A stretch of DNA of 64,000 bases, taken from positions 62,001 through 126,000 of the forward strand of contig CAJNOL010000184.1 of NCBI GenBank assembly GCA_905250125.1. The letters run 5' to 3'. This document shows, piece after piece, positions 27,427-40,173 of the stretch. How positions within the stretch are numbered: position 1 is the stretch's first letter; each line of letters begins with the position of its first letter. The position numbers and the translations under genes are program-made. Below the pieces are notes generated by a model, which saw only the letters and a list, made by a program, of their open reading frames with translations, searched no databases and was not told the origin of the DNA. This DNA is from Rotaria sordida (lineage: Eukaryota; Rotifera; Eurotatoria; Philodinida; Philodinidae).

Positions 27427-30361
27427 AACTTAATCAATGGTACTAATTTTTTTTTCAAAATTACTTTGATTCATTGTAATTTTCTGTATTTTTGATATAC
27501 TTTCAAAAAATACCGAAAATAAAATATCAAAGAATGATTTATCAAAATTCAAAACAAATGAGAACAATTTCAAAAAGATCATAAACTCAGCAATTGCTGT
27601 GATATATGCTTTATTTAAACATGAATATATTTATATTGTAATTTTTCTTTTGTCTTAATTCGAGTAAAAACAGATTAGTTAAATAAGCAATAATATATAT
27701 TTTATAATATTCTGCTACACATTTCACATCAATAAAAAGTTTGTCAAGAATATTCATACGAACACAAGTAGTGCTTTCAAATTTCCAATAAAATATAATA
27801 TAATCATACTTTCCATAGATTTTATCATATAATAGATTTTATGTTTTATTTTCTTGATATATTTTTCATTTAAATTTTTTTTTTTTTGTATGACAATACT
27901 TTTCTTTTTTTTTTTATCTGAAATAAAATTTTATAAAAATTACATATTGTTTAATTAATTAAAACGATGTTTATTTAATTAAATTTTGTATTTGAATACA
28001 AAAATTCATGACTATTTACAAACGATTTTTATTAATGATGAAGTAGTGAGGGATAGACTAAGCTCATCATGACCGTACTCTGAGCTGAAATACTCGGGTT
28101 CGATATTAGACGTTATCAAGAATTATTCTATCTCGTCAGGAAATTTTCAAATTAGTTTAATCATTATTATCAATTTTCTTTTGATTGTAGTGATCAGTAT
28201 TGAATTTAGAAAATCATATTTGGTAACTGATTGTGCACCATTAACGGCTTTCTTATCATGATCATTCGCAGACTAATATCTTCAATATTATTAGAATGAT
28301 GTGGATGATTTACTTTGTTTGTTGATTAAATTCAACATTATATTGAAGTATTTTTACAAGAATGACATTGTCAATTTGAATTGTAAACAATAGTATCAAC
28401 TTTTATTTTTTTCTTACTTGATTTATGAAATTTCTACAAGGGAAACTTTATTCTTCAATTCATATATAGAAATAAAAAAGAAACGATAAATTGATCTACA
28501 ATATTCATTCATAAGAAAAAAAGACAGAAATATCTATATTGTACAGAATTCAAAAAAACAAATAAAGGAAATAATGTTTAGTTCATAGTGACATAGACGA
28601 GAATAAAAATCTATTTCTTGTTACACTAGAGTAAATTTTGTCAAGATTAAATTTCCTCATCAACTATTTCCGATTCTTCATCGGAAAAAATGCCAATAAC
28701 AGGGTCGCAATTAGAGGAAAGTAATCTTTCCACTTGAAGAATCTTCAAACAATAACTGACAATCATTAGTACTGAACACATACAATAAAGATTTATGATG
28801 ATATAATGATAAAAAAAAAAGTTGTTCTAATTAATACTAACTGCAATATTGATCAAAATAAATATGAAAAGGAGTCATAAAATCGAATATAATCAGTACT
28901 CAATGTGAAAAAGTATCAAATAATAAAAAATTCACATTATGAATGATATTACCGATAAAATACGATAGATCATAATTAGAATGATCCATTATGCAGATTT
29001 CAAACCGTTCAGTTATATTCAATAAGATTAAACTACGGCATTCATCATATTTTTAAACTTAAATGTTGATATCTTTGTTATCTTATGATTTGTTTTTGCT
29101 TTTTTGCCGAGTAGTTATTTACATGGATCTTTTCCTTTTTGTTGCTAGTCTTACTGAAAGATCATTCAATCTAAACTTTTTCAAAAAAAATTCATATGTA
29201 TTTGATAAGAGTTTACGGATCTATTCACTTCTATTATGATCAGTGAATTTATTATCAATGGGCTAAGTATATCCTTATATATTTAAATAAATTGACTTAC
29301 TTTTTTGACATGTATATATTTGGTAACAATAGATCGATTCAATATATCTTCTTTTCGTTGATATTGACTAGTACAAAGTAATCTAAGATTAGTTCGCTAT
29401 TTGATGATGATATCAATTTCTGGTTTGGTTTCCACATTATATTACCTTCTTACTTTTTGTTATATTTTGATTGTATCAACTATAATAAATAACTGTACTT
29501 GTACAAACATAAATATTATTTTTCAGCATATTCTTTTCGATTCGTCTCTTTTATTAATTATTTGTTTCCTATTGTAATTGTTTTATTTGACATATGAAAA
29601 TGTGTCCATCTAGTTGCATATGAGTTAGGCAAAGAATTAATATCGATAGTATTTATTCACATGTTGTATAATACTCTAATCATCATCGTCATCATATACT
29701 ATATTCCATTGCGTATTTTCTTGTTGGAAATTTTTTTTATCTCATGAATAATCCAATCATCATTTTGTTAGTTAATTCTCTGGAAAAAAACCTAACTCTT
29801 ATGTTATATAATATTTAGATTGTGATAAATTTTATTTACATGAGTGATTGCACATGATCTATACTTTTTAATAAATCATTGTTTGTATTTTCATACGATT
29901 CATTAAATATATAATTATATATGTTTGTATATAGAAGAAGATTCTTTAAAAATGGATTTCGGGTGTTGTTTATCATCTATTTTAATCGATGAAGCTTTTT
30001 TGACAATAGTGAATAACCAACTTAAACCATAGATATGAATAGATATGTTTTTTTTTAAAAGACGTCACTGAACACATTATATGTTGTAATTCAGTCTATA
30101 AGAGTAATTAATAAATATTTTTGTTTGCTGCAAAGAAATTGAAATTTCAATGGAAAAAAATGGTTGTTTCTTGATTAATATATACTTAAACTCGAAGCTT
30201 TGAAATCTTTTTTATTCATTAGACGTTTTTCGTTTTGTATATTTGAAATACATATATAGATTATCTTTATATCTGTATTAATCAATTGCAATGTGATGCT
30301 TGTGATGAATGAATTTCAAATATTATTATTATATACTAACGAATGATCACAAAATTTTTAG

Positions 30362-31386
30362 AGAAAGTCTTTGTTGATTTTTGATCCGATAGAAAGTATT
30401 TCCGATAAATTAGGACCAGAATTTTGTGCTATTGTAGAATATAGGTTTACGAAGTTTGTCTCAATTTGTGTTCGAGAGTAGTGAAATAATGTTTGCAAAT
30501 TCAAAAAACTTAGTTTGCATGGAACTTGTGAGTAGAGATCTGCAAGATGGTGCCGGACCCGGTCTCGGTCCCGTCGGAATCGGAATCGGGACCGAGACCA
30601 AAATTTAGCTTTTTGCTGGGACTAGGACGAAACCAAGACTAAGATTCTTTTTTAAGTGGGACTAGAACCGGAATCAGGTCGGGACCGAGACTGAAATAAA
30701 GTGGTTTTGCAGATTCCTACTTGTAGGCCAACGTTTTCGGTAAACATGTTTGTTCATTTTGCCTTGCTTGAAAGCATTGCAGACGAGCCAAAAACTATAG
30801 ATCGAAACCAAAATTTGAATATAACCTTGGAAATGTTGTGTGTATTTTTGTTCAAGAGTACTGAAGGACTTTTTGAAAGATCTGAAAATGGTGAGCCAAC
30901 AGGTTTTTGTTTACCTTATAAGTCTCTTTTCGGATATACTAAAATTTGTCGAAGTCGGTCATTTTGTAGAACAGACACTTCTTCAGAAAATGTGGTATTG
31001 AACTATACTGTAATTTTTATCCAAGTAAAGCTACAAGCATTTTTCAAGAACTCCTTTCAACATAAAACAGTTGTTGATTTTGTTTGAAAATGAATATTCA
31101 GTAGAAACGAAAATTGAGATGCCTTGTCGAAAGACAATGTGTATTTCGTAGGATAGTTTCTGATATATAAAATAAAGATTTCAACTTTTAGTTTCCAATT
31201 GCAATAGTAAAAATACAAAAATTTTTCTTCCAAACTAATTTTTTGAACTTTTCACATACTATTTTACTACTCTCGAACACAAATTGAGACAAAATTTGTA
31301 AACTCATATTCGAAAAGAGCAAACATTCTCCTTCTAACTCATAGCTTTTGATACTTTTTAGTGGCTCAAAAGAGAACAAACATCTT
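30362..31386. mobile_element. Foldback element, about 1 kb, interrupted by a MITE
   Basis: The left arm (about 30370-30524) and right arm (about 31200-31376) are inverted copies. TCTCAATTTGTGTTCGAGAG (30459 onward) is matched exactly by its complement at 31276-31295, and flanking blocks GTTTACGAAGTTTG and TTAGTTTG also pair. The centre (about 480 bp after subtracting the inserted MITE) includes a 128-codon open frame at 30701-31087 without recognisable homology. A non-autonomous or degraded DNA element. Confidence 0.75.
30533..30719. mobile_element. GC-rich MITE with imperfect 8-bp duplication
   Basis: A 187-bp element that is strikingly GC-rich against its surroundings. Its ends are inverted: TAGAGATCTGCAA on the left and the complement of TTTGCAGATTCCTA on the right. 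Flanks are CTTGTGAG (30525-30532) and CTTGTAGG (30720-30727), 6 of 8 identical. The interior consists of GGTCTCGGTCCC-like motifs and their inverse. Termini and duplication length fit hAT. The mismatched flanks suggest it is older than the MITE at 16363. Confidence 0.75.
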
Positions 31387-31868
31387 GTTTAAAAACTTTC
31401 CGATCACTCGTTAATTGTTTGTATTGGTTCTGTTAAAAATTGACTTCAACAGAGGACAAATATTGACTCTGCATTATCATACTTGAATAATGCAAACGTC
31501 TGCTGTGATGATTAATGGAACTACTAAGACTAATAGAATCGATTAATAATCAGTCGAATATCCATTTATTTACTTATGTTTTTATTTTTTCGATTTTTTT
31601 TTACTTACAATTATCAGTAGTTTATCTTGAGCTGTTTGTAATTAGTAATAAAAACTGTTCAAATTTAGAAGAAAAAAAAGAATGTAAATAGTGTTTTTAA
31701 GAGCAAATAAATAAAGCAAGTTTAGTACACAACCGTTTGAATTGTGTTCTATTAATTTGCAGTTGATTTTTTTTTTTATTGTAAGGCCGGTTTATTTAAA
31801 TTTTAACGGAAGTATAATAATAATACAAAATATGATGTAGAAAAGTTCAATATAAAAAATTTGTTTTT

Positions 31869-33051
31869 TTAAGGCAAACGATTAAGTTGAATAACAACAT
31901 CTTCATCTCTGTTTTGTAATAACATTTCACCTTTAAAAGCCAAATAACCTTGTTTACGAGCTTTCCGTAATACACCAACTAATTTATCCGAAATATTCGT
32001 ATAAATCTTAAAAAAGAATATAATATTAAAATTAATTCCAAAGTTTTTTGACCAGGCTTATTTTCTATTTTTTTTCCACTGTCATTAACGTTTATAAGAA
32101 TCGAAATAGTGATTTGTATAAAGGATTTAATCTCCAACAAAGAGTTTTGAAGATGAAAATGATAGATAGGTTTCCAAAAATAGAATCTCTGCAAAAACGA
32201 AAGTCAACATTTTTATTACTTAGAATTTGCAAATAGACTTCTATTTGAATTAAACAATTCTCTATGAAATGAAGCATTTTCCCGTTCTCTTTGACGTGTT
32301 TTCACCGGTATATATCAACCTTATCGAAGGCACAGAAATCTTTTTTTTTTTGTGCTATTACATGTAGAAATATCATTTTTGTGCCTTCCGCAAGATTAAT
32401 GTATATCGATAAAAAAATGTCGTAGATAACTGGAAGACGTTTCACTTTAAAGAGAATTATTTACTCTATCATTTTGAGTAATTCAAACAGGGTTCTATTT
32501 ATGAATTCTAGATGATGAAAAACTTGAGTTTCGGTTTTTCAGAAGCTCTTTTACTTCGAAAATTCTGTTTCTGGAAATAAAATTCTCTACACAAATCACT
32601 ATTTTAATTCTTATTAGGGTTGACGGCAATGGAAAAAAAATTGAAAATAAATCTAGTTGAATAATTTTGGGAAGTGCTGTATATTGATATGACATACTTC
32701 GAATAAATCACCAAATTTAATTGTTACTATTCCATCTTGTTCTTGTCCATTAGTTTGAATAATATGACATAATTGTTTCATTTCTTCCAAAACTTGTTCT
32801 CTAACTTCCTGACCTCGATGTGCTAAACTATAAGAATAAAATGAAAAAGAAATGATATTTTTATTCGCTTTTTTTTTTCTTTTATTAAATTATAAATTTT
32901 CTTACTCAGCTTTATCGGCGGATGGTGGTGCACCTATTTGATTGACTATTTCTTGAAATTTATTTACTCGACTTGCCAAATGATTTTTTTTCTCTTTTTG
33001 TTGTGTAATAAAATTTTTATCATAATCCATACTTCTATCACTTGTGTCCAT
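31869..33051 (-). CDS. Costars-domain protein (ABRA/ABRACL family)
   Basis: Three exons, in transcript order: 32906-33051, 32698-32827, 31869-32006; 137 aa. Residues about 55-135 form a Costars domain, a winged-helix-like fold shared by ABRA (STARS) and ABRACL proteins that bind actin and promote motility. Recognisable blocks are IKFGDLFE, then ISDKLVGVLRKARK, then GEMLLQNRDEDVVIQL; the FG.LF, ISDK.VG and GE.L.Q spacing is diagnostic. The N-terminal 50 residues are charged and helical, like invertebrate ABRA-type proteins. The ATG at 33051 is taken as the start; an upstream in-frame stretch exists but looks like 5'UTR. Intron 2 (32007-32697) is almost wholly a foldback element; without it the intron would be of ordinary length for this genome. 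Confidence 0.88.
32033..32688. mobile_element. Foldback element filling intron 2 of the Costars gene
   Basis: Two arms of about 300 bp (32035-32345 and 32370-32685) are inverted copies with a loop of about 25 bp. Examples: AAATAGTGATTTGTATAA (32104) against the complement of CACAAATCACTATTTTAATT, and CGAAGGCACAGAAATC against the complement of TTTTTGTGCCTTCCGCAAGA. It leaves only about 26 bp and 9 bp of intron outside it, so the splice sites remain undisturbed. The transcript would form a very long hairpin. Confidence 0.85.
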
Positions 33052-34876
33052 ATTAATGTGCACTATAGCGAAGTTGTTGATTTGTTTTACTAAATATATC
33101 AGAACAAACAAATCATACAAGCAGAATTAATGTAGGATGGAAAAGAAGAAGAAAAAAAAAGTAGATGTCTGCCTAAAATAAGAATAACACCAATATTTAT
33201 AGCAAAAAGAACGTAAATGGACACAAGACACAATCATTTCTCATCCTACATATAGATATATAGGTCATACGTGGAATATATACTGTTGATGTTGAAAAGA
33301 GAAAGAACGAGACTCGCTTTGATGACATCTTAACTCTTGATCTATAAGTCTGTGACATGATCTTATTTTTCAATATTAACATTCTTCTAAAAATTGACTA
33401 TAAATTTATAATTAGATTAAGTGAAGAAAATGCGTCATTATACAAATTATTTAATATAAGTCCACATGATATTATAATCTTATATGATGGTGATATATAT
33501 ATATATATACATGTCCTTGGTTTATTTATATTTCATCTGATGCACTACGTGACATCATATTTGTATTTTCTTTTGCAATGTATATACTTAATTGATGTTC
33601 TGCTGAGACGAGTGATAGTAAATAATTCGTACTAGCTTATCGAATAATATAGATAATTGAAAGGATAGAAGAAAAGTAAACAAATAGATATCAATTTATA
33701 TAAAAAAACAATGTTTTTAAGACTATTATTTTCATGAAATAACAAAGTAGAATATTAAAATTATTGAAATTAATTAAGTTTTTTTTTTTGTAATTAGAAC
33801 AATGATAAAACAAAAAAAATATACAACTTTCTGATGTCTAAATATTATTTATAATTAATAAAACAAACAACGTTATTCGATACAACAATTCACGAATTAT
33901 CCTAATTCAAAATCTACTTTTGTTTTGACTATTATAAGAATAAGAATGAATTAATTTCAAAATAGAAGCACATAGTATCAACATATTCAATGCATAAATG
34001 CTACGATACTGGCTAATACTCAAAAATAAGCATTAATATTATGAACATGACTCATTTCAAATTCAACTCTAATAATTACTCATAAAATTCACATCTTTTA
34101 TTATTACAACTATTTTGTATTAAACATATTCTAAATGTCAATCATTTTATTATTGTTTTTCTTAAATGATAAACGTAGTAGAATTTTTACATTTTTTTTT
34201 TCTTTGAAATATCCTAAAGATCATATAGTCTTTTTTAATCAAAGAAAAAGAAAGCTGCTTTATATTTTTCTTTCAATGATTGTTTTAGATTTCTTTGGTT
34301 TCATGCTAATTATGCTCGATTTTTTTTTTAAGAAGCCATGACCATATATATGTATTTAATCAAATAAAATCTATGTGGAATGTTTATCATATTGATGTTT
34401 CATAACAACGAACAGTTTTTTTTTTTTACTGATACATAATATTGTTCAAATATTTTATCCAATGAATATGAAAGAGATTTTTCTTCTTTATATGCAATGT
34501 AAATGAGAATCAAAAAAAAAAAAAGTGAAATAAGGTATAATAAAAAAAAAACAAAGAAGAACACGAGATTAGTTCAATAAAGTTATATTTCTTTATATGC
34601 ATGCAGTTGTCAAAGCAAGGGGAAAGGTAGAAATGGAATCTACATACTCGTTTGAAACAAGTATGTAAATGTGATTTTGCTTTTGTTTCTTTTTTTTTTT
34701 TTCTTCTTCCATTCTTCTACTCTTTCTTATTGCATATGTAGGAATAAAAATCACCAACGAGCATGTCAAACATAGAGTAATGGCGTGGTGAAGCAAACAT
34801 AAGACTAAAAAAAAGAAAAAAAAAACAATAGGACAATTTCAATTGATCTGTATGTATTTGTATTTTTAATATATAG
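33052..34876. other. Intergenic region between divergent Costars and SPATA1 genes
   Basis: I see no gene. The sequence is AT-rich with an AT run at 33497-33508 and several homopolymers. The TATAG directly before the SPATA1 ATG (34872-34876) looks like a splice acceptor, so a non-coding first exon may lie in this stretch. Confidence 0.5.
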
Positions 34877-37800
34877 ATGCAGTCTCAACTTGAAAGTGAA
34901 CATTTAACATTACGTACTAATATTATTTCAGTTGATCGACCAGATTCATCACAAGTAGAATATATTATATATATTAATAAAATATTTATATATTCTCCAT
35001 TATTTAGCTTGTTGATCTTCATGTTTATATAATACCAAAACATGTTTGGAAAAATCGTCAAAATTTAGCCGAAAATGATACAATGGAACAAGCTATATCA
35101 GCTGGTTTTGTTCAGTAAGTTATTTTGAATAAATAAATAAAAAAAAAAAAAAAATTATTAAATGTATAAAATCTTTGAAAGTGTACCACAAAATTTAACT
35201 ATACATGAACTTCGTCAATATATTCATAAAATTTGTGGACAAGATGATCAATTTCCAAAAGATTTTATTTATCTACGAAGTGTTGGTCGATGTTTAACTA
35301 AAGTATAAATTATACAAAAAAAAAAAAAAATGATAACAAAAAAATATATATCATATTTTGTTTTAGGTAAAACCTCAACAAGAAACAGATCTACGAGTGA
35401 AAAATTATCGACCACCAATGGTTCGTAATGTTTCATATCATATCTTAGGTGCTATAGTTAAATTTATTTCTATATTTTAGACATTTGCACCGGAAGTAAA
35501 GACATTTGTCTTTTTCTTTTTTAAATTGAAATAAAAATTAATCAATTCTTTTAGATTTTTATTCTCGAAGGACATCATGATGATGAATCTTCAACACCAA
35601 CTAATACAAAAAGTTATCTTTTTCGTGAATCACCTATTCATCGATCATTAATGAGTCCATTACCATTGACTACAAGTCGTCAACAAAGTTGGAACAAACC
35701 GATTGCTGCTCCACTATTACCACCATCGACATTAACATATCGGACATTTGTTCATTCTAGTGAACGAAAAAATTCAACAAATTTTAATGACCTTGCTGTT
35801 TCTTCAGATTCAAAGTAAACATCAAACAATGAATAAAAAAAAAAAACAAAAGAATATATGTGGAAAAATTTCTTTTTTTTCTTTTCTTATCTTTTATGAA
35901 AGTCTTTCAACAGCTTCGAGTATACTTAGTGCCAGGTAGAATATTTCTTTACTAATAAAATAAAATTTATAATTTCATACTATATTGAATATTTATTATT
36001 GTAGAGAATTAGCAAAATTACGTGAAGAACAAGAACGTCTTCGTTTACGTCAAATTGAATTAGCTCGACAACGACATGAAATCGAACAAGAACAAAAAAG
36101 ACGTGAAAAAGAATTACTTGAAAAACAAAAAAATCTATCTCAAGAACAACAACAACATGAAATCGAACAAGAACAACAAAAACGTGAAAAAGAATTACTT
36201 GAAAAACAAAAAAATCTAGCTCAAGAACAACAACATGAAATTGAACGAGAACAACAAAAACGTGAAAAAGAATTACTTGAAAAACAAAAAAATCTATCTC
36301 GAGAACAACGACAAAAAGAAGAAGAACAAGCAGCTATTCGAATTCAAGGAGCTTATCGAAATTATCGAAATCGACGTAAATTAAAAGAAAAAAAACAACA
36401 AGAGTAAGTTATTATTATTTATATTATTTGTTTTTTTTTTCGTTTCTTCGATTAATAATTTGAAAGTATATAAAATACATCTTACATAATTCAGCAATGA
36501 AGACATTGTACATCATGATAATCAAAGGTTGTATCAGTAATCATTCTTTTTTTCACATATTTTATTCGATTGTTTTTGTTGATGATGAATGTGCCATCAC
36601 TTTTGAAATGAAGCACATATCAACATCAATTGTGCTTGTCTTACACCTTTTTATATTTACACAATACTCACATTTCTCACTCTCATATATCGATATATAC
36701 TTATTACATATAAATAATTCACAATAAGTATTATTCCCTTCACAGAGATGATGAAGCCGCACGAACCATCCAACGAGCCTACCGAAAACATCGTAAACGA
36801 CAACAACAAAATATTGAATAATGACAATGCATGAATTAATGTTGTTTTGACTAGTTGTTGTTATTGATGCTATTGTACCTTTCTCAGTGCATTTTCGATA
36901 GAAAGAAGACAGAAAAAAAAAGAATCGAAATATATATATAAACATGCGTTTCAGAATATCGAATTTTATTAATGATCGAGGATTGTGGTCACCAGAACCA
37001 GATAAACGACGAATATCATCGTCGATTGAAGAGAGAAATGTATATTCAACACCGTTAGATAGATATCGAAAATGGCGAAATGAACATCAATGGTCAGCAT
37101 CATCTTCTATTAAAAGCGAAAATATCAAGAGAAAAAAATCTGATGTCAATCAGTCTTTTGGCTTTTCTTCTTTCAGACATGCTGCTAATGAAATTGAACG
37201 TTTACAAAAAGAAGCACGTGAATTAGCTCGTCGTAAAGCTGAAGAAGAACATATTGAAGAACTCAATGCTCATGATGGTAAATCAAAAGATTGATTTTCT
37301 TAGAGACAATGATTTGATATATATATATATATATTCATATTTTTATAGTTGTAAAACTTTCAAATCACCTTGAAGAATTAAAAACAAAACGTGTTGCATT
37401 AGAAGCAGCTCGTGAAACAATTATTCGTCAAATGCAACAATTACATGCTCAAATTGCTGTTCGTCGAACAGAAGGTTAAATCAATATATTTATTGTTTCT
37501 TCTATTTTTCTAATTTAATTTTTTGTTTACTATTTTTTAGAAAGAGATTTATGGAAACAAAAATATCTTATTGAAAAGAAAAAAACAGCTGCACTTGAAG
37601 AACGTGGTCGAATAACATTGGTCTGAATATAAAAATATAGATTAATTCAATATCTATAATCATATTCATATATCTTCTTTTTTTTTTTGTTTTAGAATGA
37701 TCAATCAGATACAAATACTGAACTTGAACAAGCTAAAATTCGTTTGAATAACAGTACAAAAGTATAATGAAATATGTTAAAATAACAAAATTATTATTTT

Positions 37801-37993
37801 CTTTTTGTTTTTTGTTTTATTATAGCTTCGACAACAAGCTGAAAATGAATGTCATCTTTTGGAAGAAGAATTGAAGCAAATTCGTTTAAATATGAGTAAT
37901 TTAGAAAATCGTTCATCATCAAAACAATCATCTTCTGTACAACAAAAACAACAAATTAAACCAATTTCTCTTGACATTACATTGCAATATTAA
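34877..37993 (+). CDS. SPATA1: SPATA1-like protein with IQ motifs and alternative 3' ends
   Basis: Main exons: 34877-34954, 35008-35114, 35182-35302, 35367-35420, 35482-35496 (15-nt micro-exon), 35555-35814, 35903-35935, 36005-36403, then 36955-37277, 37349-37474, 37541-37620, 37696-37761, 37826-37993. The N-terminal 110 residues (VDLHVYIIPKHVW, AISAGF, TIHELRQYI, APEIFILEG) match the start of SPATA1. The C-terminus (HLEELKTKRVALE, ERDLWKQKYLIEKKKTAALE) matches the SPATA1_C coiled coil. SPATA1 is expressed in vertebrate testis and its biochemical role is unclear. The middle is coiled coil with three near-identical 26-27 residue repeats and an IQ motif (IRIQGAYRNYRNR) at the end of exon 8. Exon 8 ends in phase 2. 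It can join the 36955 exon, giving the whole protein, or an exon at about 36746-36822 that adds a second IQ motif and a stop. The ATG follows a TATAG acceptor-like site. Gene identity is from recalled homology; the alternative end needs transcripts. Confidence 0.82.
36075..36311 (+). repeat. Coding minisatellite, three units of 78-81 bp, in SPATA1 exon 8
   Basis: Three consecutive units each encode HEIEQEQQKREKELLEKQKN plus a short Leu-Ser/Ala-x-Glu-Gln spacer. They differ by only a few bases, including one CAA codon. Near-identity at synonymous positions points to recent unit duplication or homogenisation. Each unit adds about 26 residues to the coiled coil. Confidence 0.9.
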
Positions 37994-40173
37994 ATTCATC
38001 TTTCAATATAACTTAGTTTTCTCTTTTTAACATTGAATTTAAAATAAAAAAAATCATCAGTTGTGATTTAATACAAGTTTATATCATAAGACAACTCGAA
38101 AATTTTTACTATTACTAGTTTATTTTATCTTTGTATATTATTATATAATAGATAAACAGTATTGATTGTAATCCAAAGAAATGATCTTATTTGTATAATT
38201 TTTAAAAAAGCCGCGGATTTTGTTTTTTCGTTCTATATACTATGCAATGAATTTCTATTTTTAGCAATAAGCTGACATCTCTTAGACTATCATCTTTCAA
38301 AAAAAGTCTATTGTCTTTCAACACGAATGATTTTTGATACAAACATACAAAAATATTGAATGAAACGTCTAGTTTTAAAATTTATAAAACTATTCGGCAA
38401 TTTTTGAAACATTTCGAAAATATTTGCTAAAAATTTCTGAAGTGAGTCTAGATAAAAATCGAAGAAAAATCTAAAGCAACTCCATTTGTTATTAACTATA
38501 TGCGCGTAGTTTAAAGCACAATTCCATGCATCTTGATTAATGTTTTACAATCGATACATGACACTGCTATATTTCATGTTGATGTCTAATGACAGATTGA
38601 TTAAATGCAGAAAAAAAAAATTTTTACGTCTTTTTCACAATTGATTTTTGTATCAACGGTACATCTCTAAGTAAATATATTTTCAATATGTTTTGCTCTA
38701 GAGAATTGCAAGTTCTTGTATTTGATAGCATCGTACATTTTACTTCACATGAGGAAAAAGAATTTTTCAATTAAACTCCAACAAATAGAGACGTAATAGG
38801 TTTTCCAACAATCAAGATTTTAACTTTCTAAGACGAAAATTAATCAGAAATTTAAAAAAGTCCTTTCTCTCATATCAAATAATACAGAGCTCTCTGTTAA
38901 CTAGACAATACTCTGAGTTTCATAGCTGGAGAAGTATATTGAAAAAATTTGCACACGTGAAAGATTCACTTTACACTGTAATTTCTAGAAAACTCTTGAA
39001 CAATGAAGTTTGCAGACCTATCAAATGTTTCGTGACTTTACTTTTATGATTCTAACATTTAGAGAAAGTCCCATAGAAATCTTATGTACTTTATCGACAC
39101 GCACCCGGTAGAAGCGTACTTTGATACTCTCAACGAAACTGTCTAATGAGAATTGGATAGTCGTCCCGAAGATACAAGATACTTTTTTCGAGTTTTTTGT
39201 ATTCGATGATTGGCGCACCCTACACATCGTCGGGTTCGAGTCTAACTCGATAGGCTCTAGAGAGCGGCCTAAAAGTGCTGTACATTTTATTTTTGAAAGT
39301 AACTGCTTTAATAATGTGAGCGAATCAAGCGTTTAATTTTTTAACTCAATAGCCAATAATGTTAAACTTTCAATCAAATAACATTAATTTTATTCATACA
39401 TTCATTAAAGAGAACTCATGGTCTACGATTCTATGTTTATAGCATTTTATTTGTCTTAGAAAACTATTGAATAAAAATCTATACATGATACCTATTTGAT
39501 GAATATTTCTCTTATATAAGATCTGATTTCCATGAAGATATCTATCTGTTATAATATATCAATTTTATTATTTTATTCGAAAATAATGATCATTCTTTTG
39601 CAGCAAACATATTTTGATAAACATTTCATCTTAAAAGCTTTTCATGATGAAATAGCAAATTTACATTTTATTGTTATCTTCTACCTAAATCAAAACTTCC
39701 ATAGAGCAAAATAATACGTTTTCATCTGATAATCTATTCTGATGACAAACAATAAAGAAAATCAGCTACTGATCATCCTAGCAATTTTCTATTTGATCCT
39801 TACACAAATACACATGTTTGTAATGTGATACTATAAGATGACCGATTATCCATTGTTTCTTTTTTTTTTTCTTCTTCATTAAATATGAACTCTGTACGTA
39901 TCGTCCACAAGAAACAAAAAAAAAACGAAAGTGATTTACATATACAAACGTTTAAAGAGTCAGAATATGATGCATGTATAACATGGAAAATGAGAGAAAT
40001 CTATAATGAACAAAGGTTTGAATGCGGAAAAAATAAAGATACAAATTGAAAAAAAAAATGAATGGTAAAGAAGAGATTATACATGTATTGCAACCAGATC
40101 GATCACCTCGGATACTGACTAGAAAGAAGAAAAAAAGGCGAGAGACAGAAATAAAGACTAAAATATAAATAAA
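37994..40173. other. Intergenic region between convergent SPATA1 and TCF genes
   Basis: No gene is visible. It contains the second copy of the dispersed repeat (39117-39228) and otherwise AT-rich sequence; the last few hundred bases are probably the TCF 3'UTR. Confidence 0.55.
39117..39228 (+). repeat. Dispersed repeat, copy B
   Basis: Matches 10351-10470 in the same orientation over about 110 bp, with strings such as ACTTTGATACTCT, GGATAGTCGTCCCGAAGATA and CCTACACAT. Similarity probably continues a little on both sides but is weak. Family unknown. Confidence 0.65.

Larger units (their letters stand above)
27427..31868. other. Intergenic region, 4.4 kb, with one nested foldback
   Basis: Apart from the foldback at about 30362-31386 I see no supportable feature. 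A 130-bp minus-strand open stretch around 28650-28775 with an acidic end is too short to call (see rejected items). Otherwise AT-rich with poly-T runs. Confidence 0.5.

Noticed and set aside
28075-28125. GGGTTCGATA near 28097, like a tRNA T-loop
   Set aside because: The flanking bases do not form a T-stem, and no anticodon arm or acceptor stem can be drawn.
28640-28776. Possible minus-strand terminal exon with an acidic end (SDEESEIVDEEI) behind a TTCAG acceptor
   Set aside because: Only about 45 codons, and I could not find any convincing upstream exon within 3 kb. It may be a relic, but it is not supportable.
30701-31087. 128-codon open frame on the plus strand
   Set aside because: It begins inside the MITE and spans the centre of a foldback element. 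It has no recognisable domain and a codon pattern unlike real exons here.
36562-36945. 127-codon minus-strand frame over the SPATA1 alternative exon
   Set aside because: It overlaps coding sequence on the other strand, has no domain and shows no consistent codon bias.
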